Source of the DNA: Triglochin maritima
Taxonomy: Eukaryota > Streptophyta > Magnoliopsida > Alismatales > Juncaginaceae
Direction: 5' to 3'
Length of the DNA stretch: 64,000 bases
NCBI GenBank assembly: GCA_963682175.1
Contig: OY821779.1
Coordinates: forward strand, 6,770,501-6,834,500
A program made the translations under genes and the position numbers. The first letter of the stretch is position 1, and every line of letters begins with the position of its first letter. A model generated the notes under the pieces. The model had not been told where the DNA came from. It was given only the letters and a program-made list of their open reading frames with translations, and searched no databases. Of this stretch, positions 22,085-34,130 are shown one piece after another.

Positions 22085-23440
22085 ATCCTTTTCATTTTTT
22101 ATCTTTTTCTTGGATCATGTGGGTTATGAGTCCACAATCTCTAATCACCTTTTAATCCTAAAGAAACTCTACATGCAAGCCAAATGATGATGCAGCGGAA
22201 TTAAAATCGAAACAAGCAAGTAAAGGGAAGGAAAATGCAAACTACAAGAAGTCGGGGGATTTTTATAGATGTTTGGCACCCCACCCGGGTCCTAGTCCTC
22301 TCTTGCAAGCTCCGCTCGGATCACCGAGTTTCGCTCACGACTTCACTAACCACTCCCCGTTCCGAGCCGGGAGAGAACGCATTTACAATCCTCAAACTCG
22401 CGAACAACCCTTGCCGAGCTTGGCTACACCTCTCACAATCTGAGAGGGATGCTTCGGGCTTTCACCGAAGCCTTTACTCTTCTTTGACAACAAAAAACTT
22501 GAGTGGGACAATAACTCTCTAAACTTGAGCACACTTGAGAAAGATTGGAATTGATCTTAAGTGTGGAAATTTTAGGCTTGGAGAGTTAGGAATGATCTCT
22601 CTAATGTAGGAGGCAAATATGTGTGAGAGAGTTGTGAAGAAATGTGTTTTACAACTCTTTATATAGGCATTAGAGAGAATATAGCCGTTGGGGTTGATTG
22701 TGTGAGAGTTGGTGTAAGATGCACAAAACAAAAACTTGCAGGACTCAATTCTGCCTAAAAACGGTCGACCAAAACAGGTATGTCGTTCGACCGTTTGGTC
22801 AAAATTCAGCTTTGACTTGAGTTCAATTAAGTTAACGGTCGAACAGGCTCAGGGGATAGGTCGACCGAATAAGTCCAGACACTTCTGGGAGACCAAATTG
22901 TGTTGGTTCAGTCGACCGCTAGGAAAGTTTTGGTCGACCGAATGTTTGGTAATTTTGGGGTATTTGGGAATAATACGAATACGACCGTTGGGTATAATAC
23001 GACAAAACAAACGGTCATGTGACATGTGTGAACGGTCGAACAAAAAGGTTTAAACGGTCGACCGTTTTGGTCCAGGCAGTTCGAGTATTGTTTAGGTGTT
23101 TTCCGGTTTTAGTTTGGATGATCTATTGAAGTCCAAATTATGTGAAATTTTGTGTGTGACTTATATAGGGAACCTAGTGTGTGGTTGAGTAGTTTTTAGC
23201 TCAAGTATCTCAATTACACAAGGTTCCTAAAGACTCAAAGAAATACAAAATACATGTCTTCAAATGAGCTTGATTACACGTCTTGACTTGATTTCCTTTC
23301 TTCCTTGAGTCTTGATCATTTGTAGAGGTTAGCACAAAACAATATATACGCAATGCAATATGTGTGCTACTCTACATGATCATAATTAAGATTAGGTTGA
23401 TTAAATCATTAAAACATAGATTAATGCCAAAATGTCAACA
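22085..23440 (-). mobile_element. Solo LTR, family 1, copy B
   Basis: The minus-strand 5' end at 23440 is TGTTGACATTTTGGCATTAATC. A TATATAAA box lies at 22658-22665 (minus). Downstream is a leader with TGCCAAACATC and CGGAGCTTGCAAG (22260-22320), common in plant LTR R/U5 regions. The palindrome array is upstream of TATA. The left boundary lies somewhere between 22085 and 22200; I could not find a matching target duplication for CTTTT on the right. Confidence 0.7.
22755..23064. repeat. CGGTCGACCG-type palindrome array, LTR family 1 copy B
   Basis: The exact copy is at 23055-23064. Near-copies include ACGGTCGACCAA, AGGTCGACCGAA, CAGTCGACCGC, TGGTCGACCGAA and ACGGTCGAACA. It is in U3, about 90-400 bp upstream of the minus-strand TATA. 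Confidence 0.87.
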
Positions 23441-24246
23441 CTTTTATCCCCACAAAAACCTCACCCCGACCTCACCCTAGTTCCTAGCGACCTCCTCCGC
23501 GACCAATCTACGACCAAACCCCCCGAGCCTCCACAACATCCTTTCCCACCACGACCTCTGCCACCACAGCCGCGTCGTGCCCTCGACAACCTCGACGTTA
23601 GGGTAACTCTCACTTTCTCCCTTTCCATGTCCTGGTTGGTGGAAATTGATATTTGATTCCGATTTTAGGTTCAAATTACTTGGATTTTAGGTTTCAATTA
23701 GGGTTTAGGTTAAGGTTTCTATGTTGGGTCACTTTAGGGTTCTGATTTATGTCTTTGATTTTAAGTTTCTATTTTTTGGTTGCGATTGTTCGTTGGTTTG
23801 TGGATTTTTTCCGTCAATCTTTCCTTGACTTGGAGAACTGTGAAAACATACTTGACTGTGCAGTTTTTGTTTTGATAATTTTTTGGTTTTTGAATGTTTT
23901 GATAATTAACAAAAAAATGATATTTTTTGGATCTTGGATGTCATCTTATCATATTGGGAGTTGAGAGGTAGAAGTCATATCACCTTTGTTGTTTTTATCA
24001 GTTGAAAAGTGGTAGTTTTTCATTAAAGTTGAAGAATGTTTATAAACATATTTAGATAAAGGGAAATTTGATCATTTATGCTCTAAGTTACCCAACATCT
24101 GGAAAAAGTCCAAAATTTGTCTCTTTCTTTGAAAAATATGTTTATCTTTTCAATTCTCCCCAAAATACTCATTCATAAACCGTGTGAGATCATTCCCTTC
24201 CAATCCTTCTCCTTTTCTCTTTATTTCTTTCTTTTTCTCTTTCATC
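23441..24246. other. Intergenic, no gene recognised
   Basis: 23441-23600 is C-rich (CCTCCGCGACC, CCACCACGACC) and ends in a possible splice donor, as in a short 5' leader exon, then turns AT-rich. No protein family is visible. Confidence 0.5.
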
Positions 24247-24805
24247 CCTCAAAATCGTGCGGTGAACAGTTCATATCGCGCAAACATCGACCCATCGAGT
24301 TTACAGTTCTCCATACTGAAACGATTAGAATTATGTTCATCACAAAACGTCCTCAAAAATTGTGTGTTGAAAAAACACAATTATCGTCCTCAAAAATCGT
24401 GCGGTGACAAGTGTTTTTTTCAAAAAATCTAAATTATCGAGGACATATCCCGCACACATCGAACTCATCGAGTTTACAGTTCTCCACACCGAAACGATTC
24501 GAATTCCGTTCGTTATAAAACGTCCTAAAAAATCGTGCGGTGACAAGTGTTTTTTTCAAAAAATCTAAATTATCGAGGACATATCGCGCCCACATCGAGC
24601 TCATCGAGTTTACAATTCTCCACACCGAAACGATTTGAATTCCGTTCGTCATAAAACGTCCTCAAAAATCGTGTGGTGACAAGTTGTGTTTTTTCAAAAA
24701 ATCTAAATTATCGAGGTCATATCACGCACATATAAAGCACATTGAACCCATCGAGTTTACAGTTCTCCACACCCAAACGATTCGAAATCCGTTCGTCATA
24801 AGACG
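24247..24805 (+). repeat. Tandem 136-bp repeat, four units
   Basis: Units start at 24247, 24388, 24524 and 24660, giving lengths 141, 136, 136 and 146. The consensus contains CCTCAAAAATCGTGCGGTGA, TTTTTTTCAAAAAATCTAAA, CATCGAGTTTACARTTCTCC and CGAAACGATTCGAATTCCG. A fifth, rapidly decaying unit follows. 24940-25160 then carries a 149-bp duplication rich in ATCGAGC/ATCGAAC words. No gene is evident, although open frames run through because stop codons are spaced by the period. Confidence 0.9.
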
Positions 24806-25247
24806 CCTTAAAAAATCAAGCACATTTTATCGAGCTCCATCGAACATCTATCGAGCACATAAAAACAAACTCAACATTAAATTTAAACAAACTGTTGTCG
24901 GAGCTTTATCGAACTCACATATAAAAGGAATCAAGTCTATTGAACACAACAATCGAGTTCATATCGAACTCATATCGAGCCCATCGAGCTTCGTTGGAAA
25001 CACGGAAGATCAGTCTGACATCAATTGATTCAATATACTCCATAAAACACTCAGTCTAATCCTATCGAGTTCACATGCAAAAGTAATCGAGTCTATCGAG
25101 CACAACAATCACGTTCCTATCGAACTCATATCGAGCCGATCGAGCTTCGTTGGAAACACAAAAAATGTCCTTTTTTGGTATCCAACTGTTAAAATTCCTA
25201 ATAAATTCTCAAACCCAAAAATACATTGTGTTTTGGTATCCAAAAGA

Positions 25248-25427
25248 CGCTAAGTCTTTTTTTGAAGGGAATAGACATCGGCTGTAGTCGACGTCTATTC
25301 TTAACCAATAGACGTTGGCCTTTAAGTGATCGACATCTAGGTATATACGACACATAGATAGACGTCGGGTCAGGAAAACCTTATATCTAACGTATAGAAG
25401 CCGTATATTCCCTTTTATACGGTAGTG
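25248..25427. mobile_element. Short CACTA-type MITE, degenerate left end
   Basis: The right end reads TATACGGTAGTG, whose reverse complement CACTACCGTATAAAAGGG is a CACTA terminus. The left end appears as CGCTAAGTCTTTTTTTGAAG followed by GGAATAGAC, with CACTA changed to CGCTA. The interior has TAGACGTCGG-type motifs (GTCGACGTCTATTC, TAGACGTTGG, TAGACGTCGGG). No matching 3-bp flank was found. Confidence 0.55.
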
Positions 25428-26340
25428 CATTGCTATTAACATAAATAAATATAGACTCACCATAAAATTGCATACACGTACCTACTCAAAAGTGACAGCT
25501 ACATCGATAGATATTTTAGTTTTTGTCATTTAGTTGATGTTTAACTAATTGAAAATAGGTGTGACAACTTTAGTTTTGTCATTTCGCCGCCTTATGTATG
25601 ATTCATGGTTAGAAAAACTATGTATTTTATGTGTATAAAACGTCATGTAACTACGTACTCTTGGTGGCCACATTATATGTTATGGATCAGTGTTTTCGAG
25701 TTATTGCTACCCACTGTTGGATCATATATATAATGTGCATTACATGATAGCCGTCATTTTGTTTTTTTTATGATAACGAGAACTCCAGCTAAGTTGGGTT
25801 CTTACGAACTGTCGTTTCTCATTGTTGGATTTATGTGCATTAAAAGATGAATGTTATTATTATTATTTTTTGTTGAATTTTGATAAAGAGAACTGCAGCC
25901 AAAATGATCATAGACTAGTTAAGTTTTTGCTATTGAGGTGCACTGGCTTTACGACTAAAATCATGGTTAATTTTTAGTTTGAGTTTATTTATTTTTTTAA
26001 TCTAAAAGTAAGGAATCTGTCCAAACCAAAAACCAAGAAAAGTATGGTATTTATTTCCTTTGCTCACACAATTAATATCTTCCTTTTATCTATTAGTTAT
26101 CAACTCTAAATCTCAACCATATTTGATGATTCACATTTCACATGCTAAAGATGCTGCATTAGTTTATTGCCAAATTGGTGAAAGAAATATTCTTGAGATA
26201 GGTCATTTCAAATTAACTAAATAGTGTCTTATCCAACCTCCATTACAAACTAAAACTTTTAGACTACAATGTATAGAAAGAGATGTTTGATCACTTTGAT
26301 GTCTATTGCTTGCTTAAAATAATATATGTTGTGTGATGTA
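25428..26340. other. Intergenic, no gene recognised
   Basis: AT-rich sequence without recognisable coding or repeat content. Confidence 0.6.
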
Positions 26341-26930
26341 GTGTTTGAAGATAGTTTTCGTTAATGAGCAAGATGTCAACTGCAATGACCCAGCTGCAAT
26401 AGCCAAATATCATGTTGATAATGCTCTCCCTGGAATTGATAAATGAGCTAAATTCGAGATTTCAACACCTCAAACCCTCCAAAAGCTTCAGGTTCAGGAC
26501 ACCACTCTAGGATCCCATTTGTCTCCATTAATTGATGCAACACTGTGAACCTCCTCCGAGAAGGTTTTCACTGGAGAAAGGGTAGCTCCTCCATGGCCCC
26601 AATGGGAAGTGATTAGTGTTCTAAAATGCGACCAGATGCGGTTGCATATGCGGATGCGGAGAGATTTGAAGGATGCGGACCTTGAAATGGGCATTTACAT
26701 TCTTCACTAGGGAATTCCGAAGGAGCAGGGTGGCCCTCCTTACAATGAACTTTACGTCTTTACGATCTTAAGAAAGCATGGATGGTGTCTATTCTAACAT
26801 TTGTGATCCTGCACACATCACCTGATATTGGCGAAAATTCTCAAATTAGTGAGGCAATCCAAGTGCCTTCACGACAAGATGACTGCCAAGGAGAGTGCTA
26901 CTTGGTTGGCTGTTATAAACAATGATTTTT
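26341..26930 (+). pseudogene. EIN3/EIL ethylene-response transcription factor relic
   Basis: Frames on the plus strand spell pieces of the EIN3-type DNA-binding domain in order: NDPAAIAKYHVDNALPG (about 26385-26440), STPQTLQKLQ then DTTLGSHLSPL (26460-26530), FTGERVAPPW (26565-26600), GIPKEQGGPPYN (26710-26745), [15 protein letters not shown] then HTSPDI (26765-26830), and [16 protein letters not shown] (26878-26925). The family normally reads PAAIAKYQ, DTTLGSLLSAL, GVAPPWWP, PHDLKKAWKV, HMSPDIAKI and [15 protein letters not shown]. Stops, frame changes and an insert of about 90 bp (26612-26705, rich in GATGCGG) break it. Both ends of the gene are missing. EIN3/EIL proteins are nuclear activators of ethylene-response genes; this copy cannot encode one. 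Confidence 0.85.
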
Positions 26931-27234
26931 TTTTTTGGGTCTAGTTAGTGATAATTTAAACTTCCAGTAACGCTCCACCAAATCTCATCAACATCCCTTG
27001 ATATATGTGTATCTCATGCTTAAACTAATGTTTGACATTAGATGGAATTTAATATTTCCATTGTGTGTTGTGAATTACTAATTAGGATTGTATTTTTTTT
27101 TAATTTGTATTGTTAAGTATTATTTACTTCAAAGTTCAAACAGGATAAACAGGATTTACCTTGTTATATAGGTAAATAGAAACATGTCAATATGGGTCGT
27201 TCAACCTCAATCGCTTCGGGTTTAATTCTTGAAA

Positions 27235-29074
27235 GAAAAATGTTTGTTGAACGCAGGCGTCACAAACGCGCTCTACGTGGATATCCATGTCAGCCCTTAC
27301 GTGGCCAAAGCATGAATGTTTTTTTGTTTTTTCTTCCTGATGTCCACTCAAATCACATTAAATGCGTTTCAACTCAGCACGTTCTCTCTCTCCACCCAAA
27401 TACAAATATGATGACACTCTCTCTTTCTTCTTCATTCTTTCTCTCCAGAATAAATCACCATTTCTAGCAAGATATTATGTCGAAGAAGCGTATGATGCCG
27501 ACTCCCAGGATTCTTCACAACGTAAGCAGCGTGAATGGGACGGTGCGAAGACTTCCCGATGTTCTTGTCAGCGTTAGCATCGTGAATGTTCTTCCCTATT
27601 TTTTTCCTAAACGTAATTCTTGTGGGGTAAAATATACAGTGGGAGGTTTGTTGAGTTTGTGCGGGGGTGGCAGGGGGCGGCAGCTCCTGCGAGGGACGTG
27701 AGTCCCCCCCGCAAAGCGAGCGGACATAGGGAGTGCGCTTTGCGGACGTTTTTTTGTTTTGACATCATATTATTGCATTCCATATATTGATTCGTTTATT
27801 CCGACAATAATGAAGTCATATATTATTCCGGACTGCAAATACACTTATTCCGGACTGCAAATACACTTATTCTGATTCCGGACAGCAAATACACTTATTC
27901 CGGACAGCAAATCCACTTATTCCGGACAAACTTTATGTTCTGTTTCTGGACACACTTTATTCTTAAACCGGACAACAAATACACTTATTCCGGACAACAA
28001 ATACACTTATTCTGGACAGCAAATACACTTATTCCGGACAAACTTTCTGTTCCGTTTCTGGACACACTTTCTTCTTATTCTGGACAACTACACTTATTCC
28101 GGACTGCAAATACACTTATTCCGGACATCAAATACACTTATTCCGGACAACAAATCAACTTATTCCGGACAAACTTTATGTTCCGTTTCTGGACACACTT
28201 TATTCTTAAACCGGACAACAAATACACTTATTCCGGACAAACTTTCTGTTCCGTTTCTGGACACACTTTCTTCTTATTCTGGACAACTACACTTATTCCG
28301 GACTGCAAATACACTTATTCCGGACAGCAAATACACTTATTCCGGACAACAAATCAACTTATTCCGGACAAACTTTATGTTCCGTTTCTGGACACACTTT
28401 ATTCTTAAACTGGACAACAAATACACTTATTCCGGACAACAAATACACTTATTCCGGACAGCAAATACACTTATTCCGGACAAATTTTCTGTTCCGTTTC
28501 TGGACACACTTTCTTCTTATTCTGGACAACTACACTTATTCCGGACTGCAAATACACTTATTCCGGACATCAAATACACTTATTCCGGACAACAAACAAC
28601 TTATTCCAGACAAACTTTATGTTTCGTTTCTGGACACACTTTATTCTTAAACCGGACAACAAATACACTTAGTCCGGACAACAAATACACTTATTCCGGA
28701 CAGCAATATACACTTATTCCGGACATACACATAACGTAAACAGGACAAACACATAATGTAAACTGCACACACACATAAAGTGAGCTAGACAAATTAAGTT
28801 GATCCAACGTAAAACTTAAAAACAAATATTTTATTATGATAAGTGTGGGCTCTGCACGAATAATGAGACTGCACGATGTCCTAGGGTCTGCACACTGTCT
28901 TATCTGTGTATTGGGAAATGAATCGTTCAACTTAAAGAACCGGCGTTTTTTAAAAAGACCAAAACGCGCGAAGAGAAATTTCGCTGACTGGACGCTGACT
29001 CAAAGAAAAATATCTGAGCTGTACAGATCCACGTAAGGCGCGTCCGTGACGCACGCGTCCGTCTATCACGGTTC
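27235..29074. mobile_element. Non-autonomous Mutator-like element, copy 1 (1840 bp)
   Basis: It is flanked by a perfect 9-bp duplication TTCTTGAAA (27226-27234 and 29075-29083), the hallmark of Mutator-like elements. The terminal parts are imperfect inverted repeats: GCGTCACAAACGCGC...CTACGTGGAT on the left and ATCCACGTAAGG...CGTCCGTGACGC on the right. Inner flanks are near-identical to copy 2 (38985-40510). The core is a minisatellite. Differences from copy 2 include a G-rich stretch (27630-27750, GGGGGTGGCAGGGGGCGG) absent there. No transposase is encoded. It ends about 315 bp upstream of the PBG1 start codon. Confidence 0.92.
27821..28726 (+). repeat. Minisatellite ACACTTATTCCGGACAGCAAAT inside the Mutator-like copy 1
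   Basis: Units of about 22 bp (TACACTTATTCCGGACARCAAA) alternate with a longer block containing CAAACTTTATGTTCCGTTTC, TGGACACACTTTATTC and TTAAACCGGACAAC, so a higher-order repeat of roughly 190-240 bp is visible. Because the short unit is not a multiple of three and has no stop in any frame, long open frames cross it. Confidence 0.93.
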
Positions 29075-29388
29075 TTCTTGAAAACCCGGAACTTACTCTA
29101 GTCGGGTTGGATTCGGGTTCAACCAACACCAACCAACGTCTATAGACTATAGTTGTATCCGGATTTACCAGGAATAAACGGATCCAGGTTTTCGACCCGA
29201 GTACGACCTCCCCATTTCTTGCCGAAAGGGTCACAACAAATTCAGAAATCTCTCCTTTCGAAACCCCCCTTTCTTCCCGATCTTCCTCTAAAAGAGTCCG
29301 TAAACCCTCGATCTCGACAACTTTATTTTCCCCAATTTCGCAGGAATCTCACGTTCTGATCCATCTCCGTGTTTAATCGGCGCAGGTC

Positions 29389-32300
29389 ATGGCTCCCCCC
29401 GCCGCTTCCCCTACCGCCGAGGGGCTCGTCACCGTGGAGATGGACTCCCAGAGGACCCTGTAACGAGATTTCTGCTATTTATCCTTTTTTATTAGTAATG
29501 TTTTGTGTCGAAGTTGCTTTTTTTGCTGTAGATCAAGGTTTTTTTGTGTTGCTGTGGTCGTGAGACTATTTAGGTTTTTTTTTGTTTGGTTTCTGAAAGG
29601 CGTGATTTTGTGCTGTGTATGGTTAGGGATGTAGTTTGAATTGTTGATTATGTTGTTAGGATTTTTCTCTCTCTCGACAATTAGGTCTGTTAGGACTCGA
29701 CTTTGACAAATAACGGTTTAGTCTGGTAATGCTGCATTATACAAGATGCAAGTGCACCTCACGCTGAATTTGTAATAAGTACTTGTAATAATATGTAAAA
29801 TAGGGCTCCACATATTATACACGATTGTGTTTGTGGTACGTAATTTATGTTTGTTGTGGAAACAGAAAAAATGTCATGCAAGTTTATTGTGCTGCATTCT
29901 TGCACTTTATTGGGGAAATTACTAACCAGCCCCATTTGGTAAGTTTTTTTAAAATTCAAAGAATGTGATTTCTTTGCAGGAATCCATATGTGACGGGTAC
30001 ATCGGTTGTGGGAATCAAATACAAGGATGGAGTCCTCATAGCTGCTGATACTGGAGGTGTGGTGCTTCACAAGCTGATTAATTTTTTTTATTTTTTTTTG
30101 TTCTTGAACATTTGAAGTGAAGTTTATAGATAAGTCTAAAGCTTTGAATTCACGATACCTGAAGTGAAATGTTGTGAGACATCACTTTTAGTCCTTCTAG
30201 TTCTAGCAATGGGAACAAAGTTGTAGCATGGTCATGCCATGCACACACAAATTGACTTTACAAACCCTGGACGGTGTAGTTGCAATCTTTCAATGTCAAA
30301 ACTTCAACAATCAAACTGGGATGGGAAGCATATACATAGGTGCAGTTGGTTGGTTAAAGGTTTATTTGGTGTTCATGTAACCAGAAATGGATGTTCACTC
30401 TTTTTAATAATTATATCTGTACTACGTTGTAGGATAATTGTGCATTGGCATTTCCAAACAAACCATGAACTGCTTATTGTTCGTGTTTGTTGTTTATGAG
30501 ACTCATAAGGTCATTGTCAGGTTCCTATGGATCTACCCTACGATACAAGGGTGTTGAGCGCATCAAGGCTATTGGAAAACATTCCCTTCTTGGTGCAAGT
30601 GGAGAAATAAGTGATTTTCAGGAGATTTTGAAATACCTTGACGAGCTAATGTAAGGATGAACCTTTTTAGTAGTCTTGGTTTACTAATATGTAGCTCTTT
30701 CACGGCGTCATTCTTTAATAGAGATTATTATCCTGGGGGTGTTGCAGTTCTAACAATTTTAAATGAACTCTTTATCTCAGTCTCTACGACAACATGTGGG
30801 ATGATGGAAACTCCTTGGGACCTAAAGAAGTCCACAACTATCTAACCAGGGTCATGTATAATAGGCGCAACAAGTTCAATCCTTTATGGAACTCTTTGGT
30901 TCTTGCTGGAGTAAAAAACGGAAAGAAGCATCTTGGTGTGGTAAGTGTTTCGTTTTGTGTTGTTAAACACTTTCTTTCAGTAAGTTTCCTAGGAGCACTT
31001 TAGACATTTAGGATGTACTTCTCTAGGTAACAATGCTTGGTGTGCATTTTGAAGACAATCATGTAGCAACTGGGTTTGGCAATCATCTAGCAGTTCCAAT
31101 TCTTCGACAAGAATGGCGTGAAGATTTGACTTTTGAAGAGGCTGTCAAGATACTAGAAAAATGCTTGCTTGTACTGTTATACCGTGATCGATCTTCCATC
31201 AACAAATTTCAGGTACTATTGTTTGCCTATCTATTTTCCTGAAGCCCGTTAAATCACACCCTATAGAAGTACATACTAGCACTATCTTACAAATCAATTA
31301 TAGATATTCCGTCACAAATTACAGGATTATGATCACCATATGCTGACTATCTTAAACTTTAACCTTTACTCCAATGTGTTCAAATAAACAGTTATATTGA
31401 TCATTTTTTAATGGATCACGATTAGAAAAATATGCTAGTCATCACTTATGTGCAAACAAACATTTATATTGTTATTTCTTAATTTATTTTCCATATCCTT
31501 TTAATGTAAGGTGCAATTAAAAGGGAACTTTACTGAAATACATAGTAGCAACAAGTAAAAGGTTTGAAAACTTGTAGAGTGAAATTACGTCCACACAAGG
31601 TACTTGAAGAGCAGAATTTCATCATATTGTGTGTTAAATCGTCACAAGCATAGTAGTGGCATTGCCTCTTACTTGAACTGCTACATTGTTTTCAGTAAGA
31701 AATCATCCACTTATAAGGATAAATTGTGCCTAACACAGCTATAATTCATGCTAGAAGACATTGCATTGCATATTTAAAATAGATGTTACTGTTAGGATTG
31801 TTAACACATGTAGGTTATTGAAAATTCTAACTAGGATGGTTGACATCACATTGAGATTAGTTAATTATGTTATGTACCTTGACTGTTACTTGAATCAGAA
31901 ATTCTAGTACCAAATCGAAATGATATGTCCATATCGCCAAAATGATAACACAACTGGTATTTTCTTGATATTGGCTGTAGTAAAAAAAATTGGACGGTGG
32001 GCTAGAGTATGTATTGTTGAAATGGGGATTAGCTATATCTATAAATTATAGAAATGGGATTAACTATATCTATAAATTATAAGCCCTAAACCGTTGACTC
32101 TGGTCTCCACTCAGAGACTGGATCACATTGCCTTCCCACAGCTAATTCATATGGAAGACAGATTCATTCTTTATGTACAAAGCTTCGAGATGGCTGTAGT
32201 TATCAATTTTTTATATAATTTTTTCCACTGCAGATTTGTGTCGAGTGCAAAGCTAGATACACCATTTTTAACCTTGAGTAGGATCCTTGACCCTTTTAGT

Positions 32301-32547
32301 ATATTATGTGCATATGTCATGTTGGAACTTGAAAGTAGAAATCATAGCAACAAACTGCTTTTACTTTCTGCCGGTATGAATATTCTTTGCATTGGACTCA
32401 GCACCACCTCTTTAATATGTTTATAACTTGCAGATTGCCAAGATCACTGAGGCAGGAACAACTATACATCAGCCTTATTCATTGAAGACTTTCTGGGGGT
32501 TCTCTGCTTTTCAGAACCCATCTAAATCTGCTGAAGGATCATGGTAG
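29389..32547 (+). CDS. PBG1: 20S proteasome subunit beta type-4 (beta-7, PBG)
   Basis: Six coding exons, all with GT-AG introns: 29389-29459, 29980-30056, 30521-30650, 30781-30940, 31027-31212 and 32434-32547, 738 nt in all, 245 residues. The product is the non-catalytic beta subunit that closes the beta ring of the 20S core, the protein-degrading chamber of the ubiquitin pathway in cytosol and nucleus. After a short propeptide (MAPPAASPTAEG...) the mature-type start NPYVTGTSVVGIKYKDG is visible, followed by ADTGGSYGSTLRYKGVERIK, GASGEISDFQEI, NMWDDGNSLGPKEVHNYLTRVMYNRRNKFNPLWN and LLYRDRSSINKFQIAKIT, ending SAEGSW. Length and order match plant PBG1. The start is the only ATG in frame in exon 1. 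The 5' leader shows pyrimidine-rich sequence at 29240-29380. No lesions seen. The upstream Mutator-like insertion may have shortened its promoter. Confidence 0.96.
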
Positions 32548-34130
32548 TTGATTGGCAATATCTAAAAACGGATCATGTTAGTTTTAGTTGATGTTGTCCA
32601 CTCTGTGAAGTACATTTGAAGCCATGAACTTGTTTATGTTTCCCATTGCAGGGTGATCCCAAAATTTATATTTTTCTTATGCATGAATGTGGACATGTTG
32701 CCAGTGGAAAAAATTAATCAGTTTTCACCTGATGTTTATAGACATAGTGGGCTTAAGGTGTTAATGTAAGGGGTTGAAAATGAAGAATTAAGTGGCATGT
32801 CTGATCGAAACTGCATTTATGTTATTCTCTATATTCGCAGCTTAAGAATGCTCTCTAGTCCGCCAGCAATAAACAGCAACGACAGAACTTGTTCCGCGTC
32901 TCTGAAGTACAGGGCTTATTTCCAAGAGATTTATTTTACTATTTTTATATGCTTACAATTCTTAATTGATATTGATCAATATTTTTCTTCTTGATTTTTA
33001 TTATACATTTGATTGATACGAGGGGAAAAATTAAACTCTTCGTGGGGAGTCTCGCACAAGATTTTTATGAGATGAGCTTCTCGTATACCTTAGCACGCGT
33101 TTTATTAATGGAAACTAATCGCAAAGCTGTACTCCAAGTTCAATTTCAGTGGTCAGTGTATGAGCTGAAAGATCTGCATTTTAACTCAAGTTAACCAGTT
33201 CGAACAGCGACCTCAGCACTACTGTACTACTGTTACATTGACAGGCAAAGGTAGTTTTTAAATATCACTTCACACCCCTTTAAAATGTTGAATGCAAAGG
33301 TAGTTTTTTTACAAGCGGTAGAAAATATTAAAGAAGTATATTCATGAAGCCACATGCATGTTTAGGTGGATAGGGTTACCTAATGTTCAATCCGGTAGTG
33401 AATCATCTGATCAAGAACCAGGTGAAAGGAGAAACCAACACGTCACTTATAAAACAAAACAAAACACTTGTGAATCTTGTTTTCCACTTGTTTTGTTCCC
33501 CCTTTTCAATGTCACACTTCTGCATGCAGCTAACTTTCTGCTGGCACCTTTGTCTTTCTTTACTTCTCAATGCCATCACTTCACTGGTGCAATAGTAGTA
33601 AGCAGTGTTGTAAATTATGCTAGGATCAAAACATTGTTAAGTAGTTGTTGCTCCTTTTCTGCCATTACAGCAACATAACCAACACAACCCCTCTCTCTGC
33701 CCATATCTCTCTTCACAAAAGAAGCAAAAGGATTGAAGAGGTTAGGTCAGTCCCCACTGAAAGAAAGGTTGCTCTTGCACTACCTTTTTTTATTAGCTAT
33801 ACACTCAAAGCTTGTACTTGTACATTCAGAAACAGACAGTAAAATGTTACACATTTCCATGCTTTTCTAGTTCTACCTAACACAGCATCTTTTTGGTTCT
33901 TTTGGGGGGTATATTTGCTCTCTAACGTAGTTATGTTTTACGTGTCAGGGGATGGTAAAGATTAATAGTTTTGGGAGGTTTTAGAGAGGTGTTTGGAGGG
34001 TTTTGATCATCTGTTTGAATTTAGCATGCAAATTTTACCATTTTGTAGTGTTCATGTGCTTCACTCTAGCCAATATAGAAACTTTTGCTTGGAATAAAAC
34101 ACTTACAACCCCCTAAAACCCCAAAACTTG
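32548..34130. other. Intergenic, no gene recognised
   Basis: 3' flank of PBG1 then AT-rich sequence. Frames up to about 100 codons (for example 33358-33678) resemble no family and use no codon pattern typical of the neighbouring genes. Confidence 0.6.

Noticed and set aside
23432..23656. Pro-rich 74-codon frame after LTR copy B
   Set aside because: Its start lies within the LTR end and the sequence is simple C-rich DNA; no family recognised.
27935..28739. Open frames of 157 and 120 codons through the minisatellite (also 211 and 126 codons at 39540-40192)
   Set aside because: The 22-bp unit has no stop in any frame and is not a multiple of three, so long frames are automatic. The peptides just cycle through three repeated phrases, unit numbers vary, and the sequence lies inside a non-coding transposon.
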